The notes beneath the pieces were generated by a model. The model was not told where the DNA came from. It made no database searches and saw nothing but the letters and a program-made list of their open reading frames with translations. The position numbers and the translations under genes are program-made. Below, in pieces: positions 1 to 15,000 of a stretch of DNA of 64,000 bases. Source of the DNA: Agapetus fuscipes (lineage: Eukaryota > Arthropoda > Insecta > Trichoptera > Glossosomatidae); NCBI GenBank assembly GCA_951799405.1, contig OX637341.1, positions 19,707,659 through 19,771,658 on the forward strand, read 5' to 3'. Within the stretch, counting starts at the first letter, position 1. The number at the start of each line of letters is the position of its first letter.

Positions 1-3000
1 TTCCAGAGTTGCAGGCACAGAAACCATGGCTCTACTTGGTGTTATTTAATAAGTATTATTATGAGATTGAGAGTTTTGCTGACTAATGTATGACACAGGG
101 TGGTGGTTTACCAGCGTTCTTGCGCCTCTTCCTCTGCTCCTCCTCGCTCTTGGACAAGTCCTCCCTGGTGTAGTGGTAGAAGAACACGTTGTACTGGGAG
201 TAGAGGTGTGGCTTCAGCGTGTACACGCCCTTGCCCTGCCCGGGCGTGGGCTTCTTGAACTCTGCCACCTGAACACAACACACACATGTAAACATTACAC
301 ACATATTCTTATTCTTCTCTTCTTCATGTGAGATTAAAATTATCATGTGTCCAAACTTTCCCACATTATGAATGAGAGATGGTGAAGTCGTACTTAAAGT
401 ATATGCAGAACTATAAAAATCTGTAAATATAAAAATCTAGAAGTGATGTGGACTGAAAACAAAATATATAAGTGTAAATATTCATGACAAACCGTATCAT
501 AATTACTACCTTCGCTCCAAGGTATGCCGTGATTTGTGACAAGTGTTATAGAAAAAATCAGTTCATCCTCAGTCGTCGCGCAGATGGTGTCTCCTGAAGA
601 AGTTAGCTACGGCGAGAATGATATAAGTTCTCTTATAACGGTTCTTCTAATATCCGATTAATCAATTATAACTTTGTAGTTATTATTATTGTAAATTTGT
701 GTGCGGACCACACTCACAATGAACATCATGTGCAATCTCTCACCTCCTCGATGACGTTCTCTATGCCGGTCTCCTGCAGCTGGTCCTCAGGCAGCGTCCT
801 GTTGAGCTCCGAGTGGCTGAGCGGGCGCGCACACAGCTGCTGGATGATCTCCTTCTTGGTCCTCTCCTCCAGGGTCACTTCCCCCACCCCCGGGACATGC
901 CGCTCTCCAATCACTGCCAACAACACACACAACATCAGTACATCTGCGAGGAGCTTATAACTGGAATACTATTTAACAATTCTTGACATAGAGGTGACAT
1001 TAGTAAAAGTGACCATTTTTTTCAGTATTGCTGGTCAGCAGGGATGCTAGTATGTATATGATCACGCATCCACTTTGCATTCCAAGAACCTTTAATCTTT
1101 AGTGTGCCACGATTTTTTTCCATTTCTCCAAAGATACAAAACTTATCTCCTGTCCGTTTTTTGAGTTAGTTGAGAGATTAAGTTAAAAAATATAAGATAA
1201 GTTACAATTGCATCCATTATGTATTTAAAGAAGTATAACACCATTTATTTGCCATTATTAAGGTTTTGTCATTGCTGGGCAGCCTCATCTTTAACCCCTC
1301 AAGCGCCAAAACGCGGATCCGCGCTCATAGTACTATACGCAATTTTTTTTTTTTTCTTTAGTTTTTACACAGCGCAATAAGATCGAAAATCGCATAAAGT
1401 ACTGCTATTGGGTATAACCATCCACCAATAAATTCGAAGCATTCATTTTTGTTTGTAGGTATTTAAAACGCAAATAAAAACGCAACTAAGCTACACATAG
1501 AGTGTAACTTCTTGCCGCGTTATCCCCGAAGGGGTCGCATGTGGCGAGTTGAACCTATTTATTTTTACAGGTAAGGGGGCCGGCCTTACGCCAACTACTT
1601 CAGTTCAAGTGGAGGTTTCGCAGCTCCCGAGAGTGCTGGTACTTATTTCTTGTGAAGGCTGAGTAAACCTTGCCGGTATTGCAAGCACTCTACCACCTGA
1701 GCTATCGACCGGACAAAATTTTTTAAATATAATATTTAAGTTGACCTTGAAAACCGACTGTTGAAAAAGCAGAATTCCACAATTTGTTGACATAAGAACA
1801 CTAACACGCTCAATTTTTTTTTTGTGTAAATAAAAAGGGTCAGTAACTTCTATTTTTTGCGAGGTATTGGGATTTCGTGCCTACGTGTACTAATGAGGTA
1901 TATCTATTTTTAGAATCTCAATCTTTTTTCCGTTATCTAAATTATGATGGAGCATAATAATAATTTCACAAAAATTTTTTTTTTTTTGGTAGGCACTAAA
2001 AAAACTTTATTTCATTGTTTTTTGATATAAAAAAACCCACAGGAGATATGTTTTGTATCTTTGGAGATATTTAATTTAAAAAACCACGAGTTGGGTGTCT
2101 GAATTAGGCAGAAAATCGCTGGCGCTCCAGGGGTTAAGCAGTTTGTTAAACAAATAATATAATATTTGCTCAGAAAATGCAGCAATGATTTGCGCCTAAT
2201 GGAGTCCTCCTCCTTGTACATGAAGTATATGAGGATGTGTCTCACCCGTGATGAGCAGCCCCAGGAACTCCTCCACCAGGCTGATGGTCTGCCTCATGGA
2301 GTCTTCCTCCTTGAGGCTGTTGATCTCGAAGTCGGGGTGCGCCCAGTTGATGAGGTTGAACTTGTTGAGCAGGTGGATGAGGAACTCGTTGCTCTCGATG
2401 AGGGAGGCGCCCACCTGCAGCAGCACAACGTCGCGGTCCAGCATCTCGGAGCGGCACTTCACGTTGTGGTAGAAGTACAGCTGGTTGAGCAGGGCGTACC
2501 CGTTCCTGCGCCACATGCCGGCGTGCACCTGCGCTATCATGGCCTGCGTGCGCAGCACGGGCTCTACAACACAACACACAAGTCAAACCAACAATACTAT
2601 TATTGTTGTGTGCTGCTTCAACAGCAATATGTATCAAGTAAAGCTTAGAAAGAATGCAAACAAAACATTGTCGGTGCTTGAAGAGGCTTTCAAGGATCAC
2701 TACATTTTAATGGCTCAGGAGATGGCGCAAAGCATTCATAGAAGAAGAGGTTGTCAATGAGCCCCATTCTGGGCACCCGACACTGGCCAAAAGAGACAAA
2801 AACATGGATAATGGCTAGTGTGGTCTTCCACCCCCTTTACAGCTCTGACTTGGCTCCGTGTGACTTTTTCTGTTTCCCAGACTGGAGGGAGAGCTGAAAG
2901 AAAAGTATTAGGACACCGTGTAACACATCCAAAACCATGTTACAGCGTTCCTGAGAGATATTCCCATTGAGGACTTCTAGGGCGCCTTCCAGGAATGGCA

Positions 3001-6000
3001 CACACATCTCCACGTGTATTGATGCGCGGAGAGTGTCATTTGAGGAATTAAAAAAAAAAACTGCAGGTCCGCTCAATAAATCTGCTTTTCCCAGAGAATG
3101 TGCATTACTTTCATAATGAGCCATGTATACAGGAAGTGGGACGATGGACTCACCAATAATCTGTTCCGGCGTGGGCCTCTGCATGTTCTGGAACTCGGGG
3201 CTGTCGAAGGTGAGGCCGTACTTGTGCAGCTTGAGGTGCAGGCCGGCCAGGAAGCGGCTGAGGGGCAGGTGGATGGACACCGGCAGCACCGACACATCAT
3301 ACGAGATGCACGTGGCACTGTGGTCAGCCAGCTCTGTTTAACAGCACAGTAACTACATTATCAACAGTCTTATCTGCATTTAGCTGCAACTTTTTCAAAT
3401 AACTGATGAGGTGCAAACCTAAAAAGTTCATTGTTACCTTAAGCAAGGCAAACATGTACTAGGACATGAGCGCTGGGGTTCAGCAGCTCCTTGAGAGTGG
3501 CTTGTGTAAGTGTGAGGGTTACCATGCACTAGGACGGGAGCACTGGGGTCCAGCAGCTCCTTGAGAGTGGCTTATGTAAGTGTGAGGGTTACCATGCACT
3601 AGGATGGGAGCGCTGGGGTCCAGCAGCTCCTTGAGAGTGGCTTATGTAAGTGTGAGGGTTACCATGCACTAGGATGGGAGCGCTGGGGTCCAGCAGCTCC
3701 TTGAGAGTGGCTTATGTAAGTGTGAGGGTTACCATGCACTAGGATGGGAGCGCTGGGGTCCAGCAGCTCCTTTAGAGTGGCTTATGTAAGTGTGAGGGTT
3801 ACCATGCACTAGAATGGGAGCGCTGGGGTCCAGCAGCTCCTTGAGAGTGGCTTATGTAAGTGTGAGGGTTACCATGCACTAGGACGGGAGCGCTGGGGTC
3901 CAGCAGCTCCTTGAGAGTGGCTTATGTAAGTGTTAGGTTTACCATGCACTAGGATGGGAGCGCTGGGGTCCAGCAGCTTCTTGAGAGTGGCTTATGTAAG
4001 TGTGAGGGTTACCATGCACTAGAACGGGAGCGCTGGGGTCCAGCAGCTTCTTGAGAGTGGCTTATGTAAGTGTGAGGGTTACCATGCACTAGGACGGGAG
4101 CGCTGGGGTCCAGCAGCTTCTTGAGAGTGGCTTATGTAAGTGTGAGGGTTACCATGCACTAGGATGGGAGCGCTGGGGTCCAGCAGCTCCTTGAGAGTGG
4201 CTTATGTAAGTGTGAGGGTTACCATGCACTAGGACGGGAGCGCTGGGGTCCAGCAGCTTCTTGAGAGTGGCCCTGTAGGCCTTGACCAACACCACCTTGT
4301 CGGAGCCGCACCACTCCAGCACCAGGGACACCACAGTGGCCAGCTTGATGTGCAGGTTGAAGGCAGACTCCCACTCCGGCTCAAACTCCATGTGCTGCCC
4401 CACCTGCACGCACACACAACAAACTCAGTACAGCTGCTCCCACAGTAGCGCCCTTTTCACACCCCACTCCTTCTTGTCTATAGTTATTTTCTATCCGGTG
4501 CTGGATCGGAGGTCTAATACTGTACGAGGATATATGAAAGCTTTCACGCGGTTTGTTTGGCGCCCTATAGACAGAATTCCTTTAGTGTGAAAAGGGCGTA
4601 ACTGCAAACATATTCTCAGCTCATCTTCAATGCCAAGTAATATTACACAAACATCAAATAAACAAAGATAGTAAAACCACACTTTTTATGATTATTGTAT
4701 TGCTTTCAGTTTCAATGTTATACATTATTATTCTTGGAAATCTAATCTAATCTAATCTAAGCTGCAAAGATATATATCATTTAAGATTTATATTAAATGC
4801 ATTCCCACAAGCAGACATGTATAATTTCGCGCTAACACATGCCGCATGTGGGCCTACAATATAAAAACCCAATCTTAAATGAACATAAGCCCTGCAACTC
4901 TTGCCGTCCTTCCCTGAAACAGGGGTGACATTGGCAAATTGAACCTTTTTTTTTTTTTTACAGTATGGGTGGTCAGCCGCATACCAACCTATAAGTCAAG
5001 GAACATACATGACAAATTACATTTTTTTAAATCAACAAATAACAACATATACATGGACACCAAAAAAACTAAATCATAACACCAATTTCACTTTAATAAA
5101 CCCTAGCCGCCAACATTACAGATCAACCGCCATTTCTTTCTATCCTTACATACTTCTTTCATTTCCTCCAGAGTCATAACCTTCTTCATACAAGCTCTTC
5201 TTTTATTATGACTCTGGATATTCCATTCATTCGCAATTTCGGATATTTGGTCCATCCATACCTTTCTCGGTCTTCCTCTACCACGACATCCATCTATTCT
5301 ACCAACATATACTTTCTTCGTCAGTCTTTCCTCATTCATTCTCTCCATACGCCCAAACCATCTTAACAAACTTCTTTTAATCTTCACTTTCACACTTTCT
5401 CTTGCACCACATTCTTCTCTTACGAAATCATTCCTCACCCTGTCACTCCGTTTTTTCCCAATCATACTTTTTAGAAAGTCCATTTCAACAGTATGGACTT
5501 TACTAATTTCACTTTCATTCACCGTCCAGGCTTCGCTTCCATACATCAAGGTGGGTAAAAGTATGCCACTGTGTACCGCCAATCGAGCATTTTTAGATAT
5601 GTTTTGATTTTCGGCGATACAAGCTGTGGCACCCAGTACACACCTGCCCTTCATTACTCTTCTTTCAAGTTCACCTGTCATTCTTCCATATTTTTCAAAC
5701 TTACTTCCCAAGTATACAATAGTTATTTATGCCACTGCCTAGTAATGATAGTCTTTGTAACACGAGTGCTACCTGCATATAAGCTTAAACATTCAAACCC
5801 AAAACTCAAATAAACATATGCCCTGCATTTTTTTTGGCAGGTGAACCAAGTTTGTACAGCATAGGTGATCAACCTCATAGAGTCATTCCATATGAAATCA
5901 ACCAAAATATGTGTTTTTTTTTTTTCACCAACTCCGATTTTCCTAAAATTTGGTACACAGACAGATACTACTTCAAATAGAAACCGTGATTTTTTTTAGA

Positions 6001-9000
6001 TTTTTGTGATGAATAGTTTCTGAAATATGGGGTCACCAATATTTGACCCCGGGTGACCTCGTTTGCGTATCGCGCCACGATTTTCTCAATAGATTCTTCC
6101 CTAATTATGCTACAGACCTCAATGAGGGCTCATTTTAAAGCTATTGAAAAGTTGTATGCAGAAAATATCATACACATACATTTTAATGGTAAAATCTGGA
6201 GTTGTATGTTCTTACATCTGTTGGAGGTCAAAGGTCAATAGCTAAAATACTCCATCTTGGATTGTGCTGTAACTTTACATTATTAAAGTACATACATGTA
6301 TAAACAATTCCTGAAAATTTCAGCCTGTTATATTCAGGAGTTCTTTTGTAATAAATTATTATTTCAATAAAATGAAGTTATAGCCACATTGTGGTATCCC
6401 TATTCACAGCACTTTGTCCTGTATTTTAAATAAGCATTAAATTAAAAGGTGTACTGTTATCAATGTTGTTTCGTACAATTGAATTATTGAAATTACCTTA
6501 CTTCTTGAATCTTGACTCAAGAAGTCTTGTTGATTTGTCGCTGTCTTCCTTTTTCATTTTGTATGTTCTTCCTCCACTTCCACCAAGTTCGACGGAAACA
6601 GTTGAAAGAACATCTTCAAGAGACACAACTAATTCGTCATCCCTTGCTGGATATGTGAAGGAAGGTGAAGGTCCATTTGGATACAGGAATCTGATTTGCA
6701 GTTCATTCGAAGTCTTCATTTTCTTCAATACAAATCCAAGCCACCATTGGCCTTCGAAATTAACCATAACAAAATCATTCACCTCGCCAAAAGATACATT
6801 CTTATTAGTTACCTATTAGTTACCTTTCTTATTAGTATTCTTATTACTTATTAATCTGAAGTGGAAAACTGTTTCACTATCAATGTATTTGTTGAAGTTG
6901 GGATAAATGCATGGAAACTGCGAGTCCCAGTAATAGGTTGGAGTAGGTTGAAACCATTATTTAATATTTGCCTATTGCCTTCAATATCTTCAGTTGGCAC
7001 AAACTCGAAAACACTGCTTTTGAGATTGTCTTTTGCCCATAGAAACAAGTCATGAGCAGTCATTATTTGGTTCTCACTTGGTCGTTGGAGACTTGCTCTA
7101 GCTGCTAGCTTCTTTACCGACCCACCAACTCCATCACACGGCCCTTTGCCGTGTGATGTGGCAAATAAATGCCATTCAGCTTGAATACCAAAATCAAGTT
7201 CATGATGACACAGATTAGCAAAATTTTTCTTGTTTTTATACTGTGATGCGGCTCCATCAGAGAAATAAAGTACTTTGGTTAAATGTTGGATTTTTTGCTG
7301 GAGAAGAGGAATTAGTAGTTTTTGAAAGGTGTAAACTGCTACTGTGTCGTGAACAAGTGAATCGGATATAAATACATAACTAGTATACTCTAGTTTTGAC
7401 TGATGCACATAATAACATACAAATGGGTGAAGCGTGGCCTGGCTATTGGTCCAGTGGAAGCCTTGTGCTACATCTTGAACAATAAAGCTCTAATTTTCTG
7501 CGAAGTCACCTGATACAATTACTTCACCGGGCTGGAGCTTAGATTTTATTTGCTGAAGAAAAGCAGCCTGCTGTTTGGCAATAAAATCGTGATTTCGTAA
7601 AAGTTCAAGTTTATCAAGGAATGAATCGATGAAGTCTCCTGTTGTTTTTTGGACCGTATCGAGATTGCACCGATCGGTTGTCTGCCATTGTTTATAAGAC
7701 ACTTCATCAATTATGTTTTCATCGAACAACTTTTCCAAATCATCTCTCAACTTAGTTGTCCCTGGGCAATATTGGCAAAGTCCTAAGTGACAATCAGGCT
7801 GCTGATGGGATTGAGGAAATGTGAATTGAGGAATTAACATATATCTTATAAGTAAACACATTTATCAACACTAACATCATAAGTATAACCAAACAATATT
7901 GACAACATTTTGTCCAGAAAAAACAAGATGGATTTAAAATACAGGACACAATTGTGCTGTGTAGGCCTATAGTGACACTAAAATGCAGCTATTACTTGAC
8001 ATATTATAGAAAGAATAATTTATTACTAAAGAACTCCTGAATATAACAGGCTGAAATTTTCAGGAATTGTTTATACACGTATGTACTTTAATAATGTAAA
8101 GTTACAGCACAATCCAAGATGGAGTATTTTAGCTATTGACCTTTGACCTCCAACAGATGTAAGAACATACAACTCCAGATGTTACCATTAAAATGTATGT
8201 GTATGATATTTTCTGCATACAACTTTTCAATAGCTTTAAAATGAGCCCTCATTGAGGTCTGTAGCATAACTAGGGAAGAATCTATTGAGAAAATCGTGGC
8301 GCGATACGCAAACGAGGTCACCCGGGGTCAAATATTGGTGACCCCATATTTCAGAAACTATTCATCACAAAAATCTAAAAAAAATCACGGTTTCTATTTG
8401 AAGTAGTATCTGTCTGTTTACCAAATTTCAAGAAAATCGGAGAAAGTCATGAAAAATGATTTGGTTGAATTGACCTGGAATTACTCCATACCCACCTATT
8501 AACCAAGTAACTTTTTGAGTTTGTTTATTTTTTGCGGTGAAAATTTTTGTATTGTTTTCCTTTCAAGCCTTTTACTTTCCTTTGAAAAAAGGAAAGCTTT
8601 ATTTGGAGCATTCCGATAAATAAATTCGATAAATTTTAGCACTATTAACACTTTTTATTTGACTTTACACATAAAATATATTTATTTTCATCTGAACAGG
8701 GCTGGAAGTCTCATCACCACGGTAATTCCTACCTACCGAATATCAGTAATATTGTATGAAGCCTAATCAGCTGATCGCTTGCGGCCATCTTGGATTGACA
8801 GGTCTTCATACCCCCATACAATGTTGACATTTCAAAGTAAAAAATGGTTCCAATTCTGACAATGCGCATGCGCACATTTTCATTTCAACACGGTTACCGG
8901 TTGCGTAATGTTACTTTACGCAACGGGTGTAGAAATGTTTGTCATTGTGATTGCGTTAGCCGTTTTGTAATTAGTAAATTACAAAATGGGAGTAGAAAAA

Positions 9001-12000
9001 CTCATTTACCACATCAATATTATAATAATAATCTATAATCTAAGTTGCAAGGATATATTCATTTAAAGCTCTCAGATGTATGCCCACAAACCAACAAGTG
9101 TAGTTCGCGCTTACAAATGCTGAATGTGTACTTACAAATAAAATCCAAACCTCAAATGAACATAAGCCCCACAACTTTTGCCGACCTTCCCTGAAACAGG
9201 GGTGACATTGGCAAAGTGAACCATTTTTTACAGTATGGGTGGTCAGCCTCATACCAACCTATAAGGCAAGGAATATGAATAATAAATTACATTTAAATAT
9301 AAAAAAGAACAAAACCTTACAAAGAAATCTATACAAAAAAAGTCAAAAATTTCCTATGCAAAAAATGTAGCAAATGAATACACCAACATTAGAAATCAAC
9401 ATTGCAGATTAGCCGCCACTTCTTCCTGTCCTTGCATACTTCTTTCATTTCATCCAGAGTCATAACCTTTTTCATACAAGTCCTCCTTTTATTATGACTC
9501 TGGATATCCCATTCATTCGCTATTTCAGAGATTTGATCCTTCCATACTTTTCTCGGTCTTCCTCTACCACGACATCCATCTATTCTAGCAACATATACTT
9601 TCTTCGTCAATCTTTCATCACTCATTCTCTCCAAATGCCCGAACCATCTTAACATACTTCTTTTAATCTTCACTTTCACACTTTCCCTTACACCACATTC
9701 TTCTCTTACAAAATCATTCCTCACCCTGTCACTTCGTTTTTTCCCAATCATACTTCTTAGATAGTCCATTTCTACTGTATGGACTTTACTAATTTCCCTT
9801 TCACTCACCGTCCAGGCTTCACTTCCATACATCAAGGTTGGCACTAGTATACCACCGTGCACCGCCAATCTAACATTTTTTGAGAGATTTTGGTTCCTGG
9901 CGATGCAAGCGGTCGCACCCAGTACACACCTGCCTTTCATTATTCATCTTTCAAATTCACCGGCCATTCTTCCATCTTTTTCAAACTAACTTCCCAAATA
10001 TACAAACTCATTTACAACATCAACATTCATTCCATTAATTTTAAATTCATAATTCATATTTTCATCATCTCTTTCAAAAATCAAAACTTTCGTCTTTCTT
10101 GCATTCAACTTCAAATTATTACCTTTCAAAGCTTCGTTCAATCTAGAGAGCATCATTTGCAATTCCACTGCTGAATCAGATACAACGACTGCATCATCCG
10201 CATACAGTAGAACGCTTACTTTGCTCTCTCCTATCATTAATCCACAATCATCAAGTCTAGCATCTCGAACACACTTGTCCATGACTATGTTAAATAGCCA
10301 TGGACTCATCACACATCTTTCTCTTTTTTCTTAATATTCATTCCGTTTATTCTAAATTCATAGTTCGTATTTTCTTCATTTCTTTCAAAAATCAAAACTT
10401 TCGTCTTACTTGCATTCAATCTCAAATAATTACCTAGCAGAGCTTCGTTCAATCTAGAGAGAATTGTTTGCAATTCTACTGCTGAATCAGATACAAGAAC
10501 TGCATCATCCGCATACAGTAGAACACTCACTTTGCTCTCTCCTATCATTAATCCACAATCATCAAGTCTAGCATCTCGAACACACTTGTCCATGACTATG
10601 TTAAATAGCCATGGGCTCATCACATATCCTTGCCTTACACCCTTAAAAACTTCAAACCATTCACTATACTCATCATCAATACGAACACATGCCATACTAT
10701 TTTCATAGTTAGCATGTACTGCATTCAAGAGAGCCCCATTCACTCCATATGCTTTCAAAACATCCCACAACATACCTCTGTCTACTGAGTCAAAAGCTTT
10801 TTCCAGATCCACAAAGGCCGTAAACAGCTTTCCCCTCACCGACAATTGTTTTTCAACAAGTTGCCGTAGAGTAAAAATCTGATCAATACAGTCTCTACCG
10901 GCAATAAAACCGGACTGTATATCGGAAATCCTTTCACTAGTAGTCAGAATCACATTCTTAATAATAACCTTACAGAAGACTTTCCCTGGTATACTGAGTA
11001 GACTGATTGGTCTGAAGTTCCGACCGTCTTTTTTGTCCCCTTTACCTTTGTAAATAGGAACAATGACTGCTTTCCTCCAGTCCATCGGTACCACTCCTGC
11101 ATTTACACAAAGCTTACATAGTTCATACATCCATTCTACAACATATTCATCACCTGCTTTCAACATTTCACCATTTATTCCATCAAACCCAGCAGACTTT
11201 CCATTCTTCAAACATTCAAAAGATACTTTAATTTCTTCTTTCAGAATCCTAAATTCATTCTCTTCTGTCATTTTTCTAAACAAAATTCTTTCGCCCCGAC
11301 CAAAAATCCCTTCAAAATGTTCCTTCCATCTCTTACATACTTCATCATTCTCCCATTTAAGAAGAAACCCTTTAAGAAATAAAAATAGAATCCAAAATGC
11401 ATTTTTTCCTTAGTCAGGTGATAAATAAGTATCTATACTTATAAAACCAAAAAAGCGTTCGTTGGTAATGCGATAGAATGGTGAAGGACTAAACGGTTTT
11501 GGCTGTCTTTCGTTTCAGAATAAAGTATGTAATCTGGGAAGGGTTATAGCGTACAAAAAAGTTGATAAAATAACGCAGAACATGTTTAAATTTGTGAAAT
11601 GCTGAACGTCGTTTTTATATGGGAATTGATCATTTCCAACTTCATCTAATTGACAGATTTTTGTTCCATATTCAAATTTCATTAAATGTGTTCGGTTTGA
11701 AATATTGTGAGAGGTTGAACAAAATCAAATTAATAAAATAAACTGGTAGGTACAAAATATGAAAATGGAATAAAAAATCATATTATTCATCAACAGCCTG
11801 TACCAAACAGAACTCTTTTTAAAAAAATGGAATTTAGCTTTTCAACTGTCAAAGTCATGAAAAGCGTTCAAGATTAAATAAATAAGTCTTTAATCTCAGT
11901 TATACAAATATACAAATAAAGGTACAAATATATGCACACATTTAAGGTTCATATTGAATGGATGCCCAAAAGGAAACACATGTTAGTTTGTGCATACACA

Positions 12001-15000
12001 TAATGCATGTATATTTTCAAAATAAGACCCAACTGCAAATCCCAAATAACAACGGTGCAATTTATGCTGACTTAACTTTAAACAGGCAGAAGTGAAACAA
12101 TTTGTACACCAACTTACAAGTCGAGGATTTATAATCTAAGTTGCATAAAAACATATGGTGGCTCTTTCAACATTTCTTTAATCCGTCTAATCTAATCTAA
12201 TCTACTTAAGTTGCAAAGATATGTTACATTGGAGATTCACATTACATGCATTCTCACAAACAGACACGTAAAGTTCGCGCTTGCACATGCCTCATGTGAA
12301 CCTACAACATAAAAACCAAATTTCAAATGGGCATACACCCTGCAACTCTTGCCATCCTTCCTTGAAACAGGGGTGATATTGGCAAAGTGAACCATTTTCA
12401 CAGCATGGGTGGTCAGCCGCATACCAACCTATAAGTCAAGGAACATACACGACAAATTACATTTCAAAACATATATTCTAAGTTGCAAAGATAATTTGTC
12501 ATTTTAGACTCATATTAAATACATGCCCAAAAGTAAGCACATTGTAAGTACATGCTTTCACATGCTGCATGTGTACATAAACTTTGAAGCTCCTACCACT
12601 TTCTCTGAAACCAGGGGGGCATTGGCAAAAGTGAACCAAGTTTTACTACATACTCGATCTTCTTACTTAATATTCAACTTTCTATGTGCAAACAAAAAAA
12701 AATGTAGAACTAGATGGCGAAAGCATTGAAAGATGCACTAGTTACAGGTACCTGGGATGTGTGGTCAACGAAAAGTGGGACATGTGTCAAGAAGTCAGAA
12801 GCAGACTAGAGCAAGCCCGAAATGTCTTCGCTAAAATGAGCAAATTACTGTTGTGCCGAAATTTAAGCCTTGAACTCCGGAAGCGCATAGTGAGGTGCTA
12901 CGTTTTCCCAATCGCTCTGTATGGTATGGAGGGATGGACTCTCACGCAGGCACTGGAGAGACGTATTGAAGCATTCGAGATGTGTTTATACCGAAAAATG
13001 CTTCGGATCTCTTGGCGTGATCGAGTCACCAATGAAGAAGTCCTTCAACGAATGCGCACTACAAAGGAGCTCCTGCCTACCATTAAGCAGAGAAAGCTAA
13101 TGTACTTCGGTCACATTATGAGAAATGAGAAGTACCGTCTCCTTCATCTTATCATTCAGGGTAAGATTGAGGGGAGAAGATCTCAGGGACGCCGAAGGAC
13201 ATCGTGGCTGAAGAACCTGCGACAGTGGTTCGGCAGAAGCACCAAGTCCCTATTTCGAGCCGCAGCATCAAAACTCAAAATAGCTATGATGATCGCCGAT
13301 CTTCGTTAGAAGTGGCACAAGAAGAAGAATGTGCAAACTTGAGCTCGAATCGTCCATACGAGGTAACAAATCAAAGCTTACATGAAGAAAATATGAATTT
13401 TGTATCATCAATAGATCGTGAAAAAAGGAATTCATTTTTTCCGAATATAAGTGGCAAAGGTATTGGGGATTCACAAAATATGCATTCTCACAAGCTCACA
13501 CGTATAATTTCGCGCTAACACATGCCGCATGTGGACCTACAATTTAAAAACCCAATCTCAAATGAACATAAGCCCTGCAACTCTTGCCGTCCTTCCCTGA
13601 AACAGGGGTGATATTGGCAAAGTGAACCATTTTTTACAGTATGGGTGGTCAGCCGCATACCAACCTATAAGTTTAGGAGCATAAACACAATGATCTAAAT
13701 CTAAGTTGCAAAGATATGTCTTGATATGTATGATATTAAAGATATCATTTAAGATTCACATTGAATGCATTCCCACAAGCAGACATGCATAATTTCACAC
13801 TAACGCATGCCGCATGTGGACCTACAATATAAAAACCTAATCCGAAATGAACTTAAGCCCAACAACTCTTGCCGACCTTCCCTGAAACAGGTGTGCCATT
13901 GGCAAAGTGAATCATTTTCTGCAGCATGGGTGGTCAGCCGCAAACCAACCTATAAGTCAAGGAACATACACAATAAATTATGTTTTTAAAATCAATAAAC
14001 AATAATATGGACATCCAAAACAATGATCTATCCTAAATTATCGTATTGATTTTATTTCTTCTAATATCAATCAATATGTATACAATATACATCAACGTTT
14101 GCAACTAGCTTTATTTAAAGCATCATTAAAACCTATAAATGATAATTTAATTATTTTTGAGATGTACACAGAAAACGTTTCCTTCTGCCCAATAGAACGA
14201 CAGCATTCTTTTATTGGTATTAAGCAATGAAATTATGGTTAAAATACCAATTACAGTGTGAAAATGACAAAAGATATACAACTTTCATATACACCTCCTG
14301 AAATTTTAACGGCTGCAACATCTTTCATAACTGCAATCCATAGTACTTCTATAATCTATAATCTATAATCTAAGTTGCAAGGATATATTCATTCAAAGCT
14401 CTTAGATGTATGCCCACAAACAAACACGTGTAGTTCGCGCTTACAAATGCTGATTGTGTACCTACTTACAAATAAAATTCAAACCTCAAATAAACATAAG
14501 CCCCACAACTTTTGCCGACCTTCCCTGAAACAGGGGTGACACTGGCAAAGTGAACAATTTTTAACAGTATGGGTGGTCACTTCAATGTACTTCAATATCT
14601 TTAAATGAGCCCAACTTCATTTGATATAATGTCCATGAAGCTCAATTGTTTTAAGTTATTGGGCGATGCCGTCTCGCTATAATAGTTACAATGATCACTT
14701 CAAAATAAGATTTCTTCGCTCATCTTTTCCATTTTCTGAAGAACAGCCATTCCCAAATTTACAAATCCACAAAACTATTGAATCTCATTTATAAAAAAAA
14801 GGCAGGATAAAATCTGCGGGGTCAGCTAGTATAATATAAAGGTGAAAGTAGCCTATTTGCTACAGAGAGCAGCTACAAGAGACATTACTAAACTTCATTC
14901 ATTTATTTCCATAGTCCAGTGCCCTAGCATTAAAAATTGCATCAGCTCACCTCGATTGGGTATATCGAAATAATTATTTATGCCACTGCCAAGTAATGAT

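Noticed and set aside
4741..4760. TCTAATCTAATCTAA repeats, considered as telomeric sequence
   Set aside because: The arthropod telomere repeat is TTAGG; these are short LINE tails of TTAGAT type.
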